A stretch of DNA of 64,000 nt from Prochlorococcus sp. MIT 1223. GTDB taxonomy: Bacteria; Cyanobacteriota; Cyanobacteriia; PCC-6307; Cyanobiaceae. The stretch lies in assembly GCF_034092465.1 (NCBI RefSeq), contig NZ_CP139303.1:1516865-1580864 (forward strand). The letters are read 5' to 3'. The position numbers were made by a program, and so were the translations under genes. Shown here one piece after another: positions 61,623-64,000 of the stretch (the stretch's first letter is position 1; every line of letters starts with the position of its first letter). The notes under the pieces were generated by a model. It had not been told where the DNA came from and did not search any database. It saw only the letters and a list, made by a program, of their open reading frames with translations.

Positions 61623-62357
61623 TTGACTAGAGATTTTTCCCATAGAGTGGAAGAGCTTCAAGTGCTTGGATGGTCTGAAGAAGGAGCTAGAATTTATTCT
61701 GAAGAGCTTCTTGAAAAAAATTATTTTCCAAACATTTTTTCTGGGAATGAGTTTTTAATTGCTATTGCGGTAACTATTTTCTCAATACTTGCAATATCAG
61801 TTTATTTTATAATGAAATATAAAAAAGAAAGGTCTATAATATTTAATACTTATCAAGATTATACTGAATCAAGCAAAGAAGCTGTTGTTGAATCAAGCAA
61901 AGAAGCTGTTGTTGAATCAAGCAAAGAAGCTGTTGTTATTGTTACAAGTGACATAGAGATAAATACAAAAATTGATAGAAGCAAGCAAGAATATAATCTT
62001 GTTTATGATCTCTTGATTATTTTTCAAGCTACAAAGGTTGATACAGATTTAATTTTAAGACATATACTGCTATTATTCCTTCTCTTGATTGAATTTATAC
62101 AAGATTTGCCTAATTTGATTTCTTTAAAAACTGAGGATCTAGATGGTAGATTAATTTCAAATTCAGTAAACTCTTTTTCTAATGAATCAGAAAATATTAA
62201 ATTTGACGAAAGAAAAAATATTTTAATGAAAAAGAAAAATATTGAATTGAAAAGATTATTAAGGGGAGTGCCTAAGATTTCCCGTTTAAATAAAAATCAA
62301 TTAGTTAATAAAGTATTAATGATGGAGTTTCGGAAATACTATCCAGACTCAGTTTAA
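61623..62357 (+). CDS. membrane protein with ESSKEAVV repeats and SAP/Rho-N-like end
   Basis: 244 residues from TTG. One membrane helix (residues 37-60) is followed by three exact ESSKEAVV repeats. A helical middle ends in LKRLLRGVPKISRLNKNQLVNKV, which resembles SAP or Rho-N nucleic-acid-binding modules. The C-terminal module would lie in the cytoplasm (inference). Confidence 0.6.
   Translation: MTRDFSHRVEELQVLGWSEEGARIYSEELLEKNYFPNIFSGNEFLIAIAVTIFSILAISVYFIMKYKKERSIIFNTYQDYTESSKEAVVESSKEAVVESSKEAVVIVTSDIEINTKIDRSKQEYNLVYDLLIIFQATKVDTDLILRHILLLFLLLIEFIQDLPNLISLKTEDLDGRLISNSVNSFSNESENIKFDERKNILMKKKNIELKRLLRGVPKISRLNKNQLVNKVLMMEFRKYYPDSV
61866..61937 (+). repeat. 24-base tandem repeat x3
   Basis: Three identical copies (61866-61889, 61890-61913, 61914-61937) code ESSKEAVV in frame. 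Perfect identity suggests recent expansion. Confidence 0.85.
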
Positions 62358-62448
62358 CTTATTGATCTTTTCGTATTAACTATATTAAACTCGTTAAAAC
62401 TGAGGATTTTAATTAATAATACAATAATTTGAATATATAAAATACTAT

Positions 62449-62892
62449 ATGAACCGACTGATTGAAGAACAGTTAATATATGTATTAACTAAAAAAATTT
62501 TTCAATCGCAAGACTTGCAACTTTATCTGATGGAACTATCTCCGGAACAATTCGCAAAGAAATGTCGTGATGAGGCATTAAGAAAATATCAAGATGAGCA
62601 GCAGAAATTTGCATTGCAAATGATGACTATGGGGTATTACAAAATTAAATCACTACTTAGTGAGTCAGGATTAAAAAAAGTTTCTGAGATTGATCACAGA
62701 AGGGAGCTCGACCTTGAGTTTAATAAGGAACTGAGTCAAAAGATTTGGGAAAGCACCGAAGAGGCTTGGAGTGCAGCCCTTGGTCAGCTAATTATTAAAA
62801 TTTCAGATGTTTACGGTTTGAAAGTTGGATATGATATAAGAGCTGAATTACCTAATGAAGAAGATGATAATAAGTTAGACTTCTATGTTTAA
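62449..62892 (+). CDS. helical hypothetical protein (paralogue of 20002-20376)
   Basis: A 147-residue protein sharing IKS-x-LS-x-x-GLKKV-x-E-D, LSQK-W and the final (I/S)-D-x-YGL with the gene at 20002. It has a longer N-terminus (ELSPEQFAKKCRDEAL). The function is unknown. It is convergent with the DUF1499 gene by 1 base. Confidence 0.55.
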   Translation: MNRLIEEQLIYVLTKKIFQSQDLQLYLMELSPEQFAKKCRDEALRKYQDEQQKFALQMMTMGYYKIKSLLSESGLKKVSEIDHRRELDLEFNKELSQKIWESTEEAWSAALGQLIIKISDVYGLKVGYDIRAELPNEEDDNKLDFYV

Positions 62893-63294
62893 TTATGACC
62901 TGTCAACGATCAATGTCATTTTTTGACCAATATTATTAACCCTATTTTTATTTACTCCATTATCACTAATTCCTACCCTTGACTCTGATCTAATCTCTAT
63001 ATTATTATCTACTAGCATTATTTCAAGATCATCTATATATCTCATCCATCTTGTTTTTGCTTCAGCATGTAGGTAATAATTATTCTTTTCAATAATTGTA
63101 GTTCTAGGAGTTTCTTCTATTATTTTAATAGCTTCATCAAAAGCTTTTCTCGAGTCATTAACTACCCAAATTTCTTTTATACAATGAGAATGAGTTATAC
63201 ATTCTTTAAGTTGACTTTGTGCAGCTGTAGTTTTAACAGGCACTTCCATAAATATAATTAAGCAGAAAACTATTAATATTAGTAATTTACTCAT
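62893..63294 (-). CDS. DUF1499 secreted protein
   Basis: About 133 residues from MSKLLILIVFCLIIFM with a signal peptide. AFDEAIKIIEETPRTTIIEKNNYYLHAEAKTRWMRYIDDLEIML and the later RSESRVGISDNGVNKNRV fit DUF1499. The role is unknown. Confidence 0.75.
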   Translation of the reverse strand: MSKLLILIVFCLIIFMEVPVKTTAAQSQLKECITHSHCIKEIWVVNDSRKAFDEAIKIIEETPRTTIIEKNNYYLHAEAKTRWMRYIDDLEIMLVDNNIEIRSESRVGISDNGVNKNRVNNIGQKMTLIVDRS

Positions 63295-63510
63295 TCTGTT
63301 TTTTTGATTTATACTAGTGTTGCAGACTCTAAACCATAATGAATGATTCAATTTTCTTTTGATCTCTTTATCTCCTGATTTCCTGTTTCTTTCTAGTTAA
63401 GGAATCAGCGCTAAAGGTTTTTTATGGCTAGCTTATTGCAAATCAATAACAATCAGGTAGGCAAACAATAAAACAGGACCTAAAAATTATAGGAACTATG
63501 AGCATCGATG

Positions 63511-64000
63511 ATGTCTGAGAAACAACAGATTATCCATTATTGGAAATTGGCTAAGCTTGTAAGGTCTTCAGAAGCAAAGATAGCTTTTTTCGATGAAAAT
63601 GAAGAAGCTTTTTACTTAGATGTTCCTCAGGGAGAAGAATTTGAAAACTGTAAATATTCTTTTTGCGAGGAGAAAGCTTTGACACCAGAGGACGCTGAGG
63701 ATCTTCAAGATAATTCTTGGGCCTCTTTCCCTAATGAATTTAAAGTATATGCTTTTGATTACTGTATTTCCGGAGGCGTTGCATATGAAGCAATTGATTC
63801 TCCAGTAACCATCGATCAGATTGTTTCTTTGGTCTCAATAGAAACTCTTAATGAAAAAATAGAAGACCAAGGTTTAATGCTTTCTGAAGCGGAGGATGAT
63901 GTGATGCTGATCTTAGAAAAGAAGTTGAAAAAATTGGGGATATCTGCCACAGAAGATGATCTTTGTGATGCAACAAAGAAATTGCTGCAGGATTTAAGAG
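63511..64000 (+). CDS. hypothetical protein, cut by the window end
   Basis: ATG followed by 163 open codons to the last base, starting MSEKQQIIHYWKLAKLVRS. It is acidic, with four cysteines in the visible part. The reading frame is clean and protein-like throughout, but I do not recognise the family. Confidence 0.6.
   Translation, partial: MSEKQQIIHYWKLAKLVRSSEAKIAFFDENEEAFYLDVPQGEEFENCKYSFCEEKALTPEDAEDLQDNSWASFPNEFKVYAFDYCISGGVAYEAIDSPVTIDQIVSLVSIETLNEKIEDQGLMLSEAEDDVMLILEKKLKKLGISATEDDLCDATKKLLQDLR

Overview
The window looks like a genomic-island-rich stretch of a Prochlorococcus chromosome, most likely a low-light (NATL-like) type. This is inferred from the low GC content, the many 30-60 aa membrane ORFs typical of picocyanobacteria, cyanobacterial families (DUF2839, DUF3721, DUF3764, a PspC/GIY-YIG fusion) and remnants of a cyanobacterial-type tRNA-Pro. 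No rRNA, intact tRNA, CRISPR array, IS element or integrase gene is visible. Layout: 0.1-7.2 kb carries a PspC/GIY-YIG fusion, secreted proteins, a nuclease lipoprotein and a serine hydrolase, separated by copies of a dispersed stem-loop repeat. 7.2-20.5 kb is the most disturbed part. It holds four tRNA 3'-end fragments (three recognisable as tRNA-Pro), a duplicated and partly broken small-membrane-ORF cassette, a DnaB-like helicase core next to a ribbon-helix-helix protein, an O-GlcNAc-transferase-like TPR protein, a ClpS-like adaptor and an OsmC-cupin fusion. This fits layered tRNA-targeted integrative elements (the tycheposon type described in Prochlorococcus) decaying in place. 20.6-24.8 kb, just after the last tRNA-Pro fragment, is a zinc operon behind a Fur/Zur-type palindrome. 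It encodes a ZnuA-like zinc-binding protein, a COG0523 GTPase and a WD40 protein, and the first two share an inserted domain placed at their metal-rich loops. 24.9-29.8 kb has a Cas4/RecB-like nuclease, an asparagine synthetase and two methyltransferases. 30.4-41.5 kb has an EamA transporter, a GTP cyclohydrolase I, SelO, small-protein operons and the ribosome-rescue factor ArfB. 42.8-44.7 kb is a glycosyltransferase/nucleotidyltransferase pair. 45-55 kb is mostly small conserved membrane or secreted proteins plus a K+ channel, a MAPEG protein, a hydroxyisobutyrate-dehydrogenase-like enzyme, a frameshifted DUF938 methyltransferase and two DUF3721 proteins. 55-64 kb has a prepilin-peptidase-like protein, an ammonium transporter pseudogene, a divergent Nramp-type transporter, a DegT aminotransferase and a gene cut by the window end. 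How it fits together: the OGT-like enzyme, asparagine synthetase, methyltransferases, GT2, nucleotidyltransferase and DegT aminotransferase are the cell-surface glycan functions expected of an island under phage pressure (inference). The zinc operon and Nramp-like gene are metal-acquisition functions. The candidates for an undescribed system are the zinc operon with its shared domain and the dispersed repeat, whose paired arms seem to co-vary between copies.
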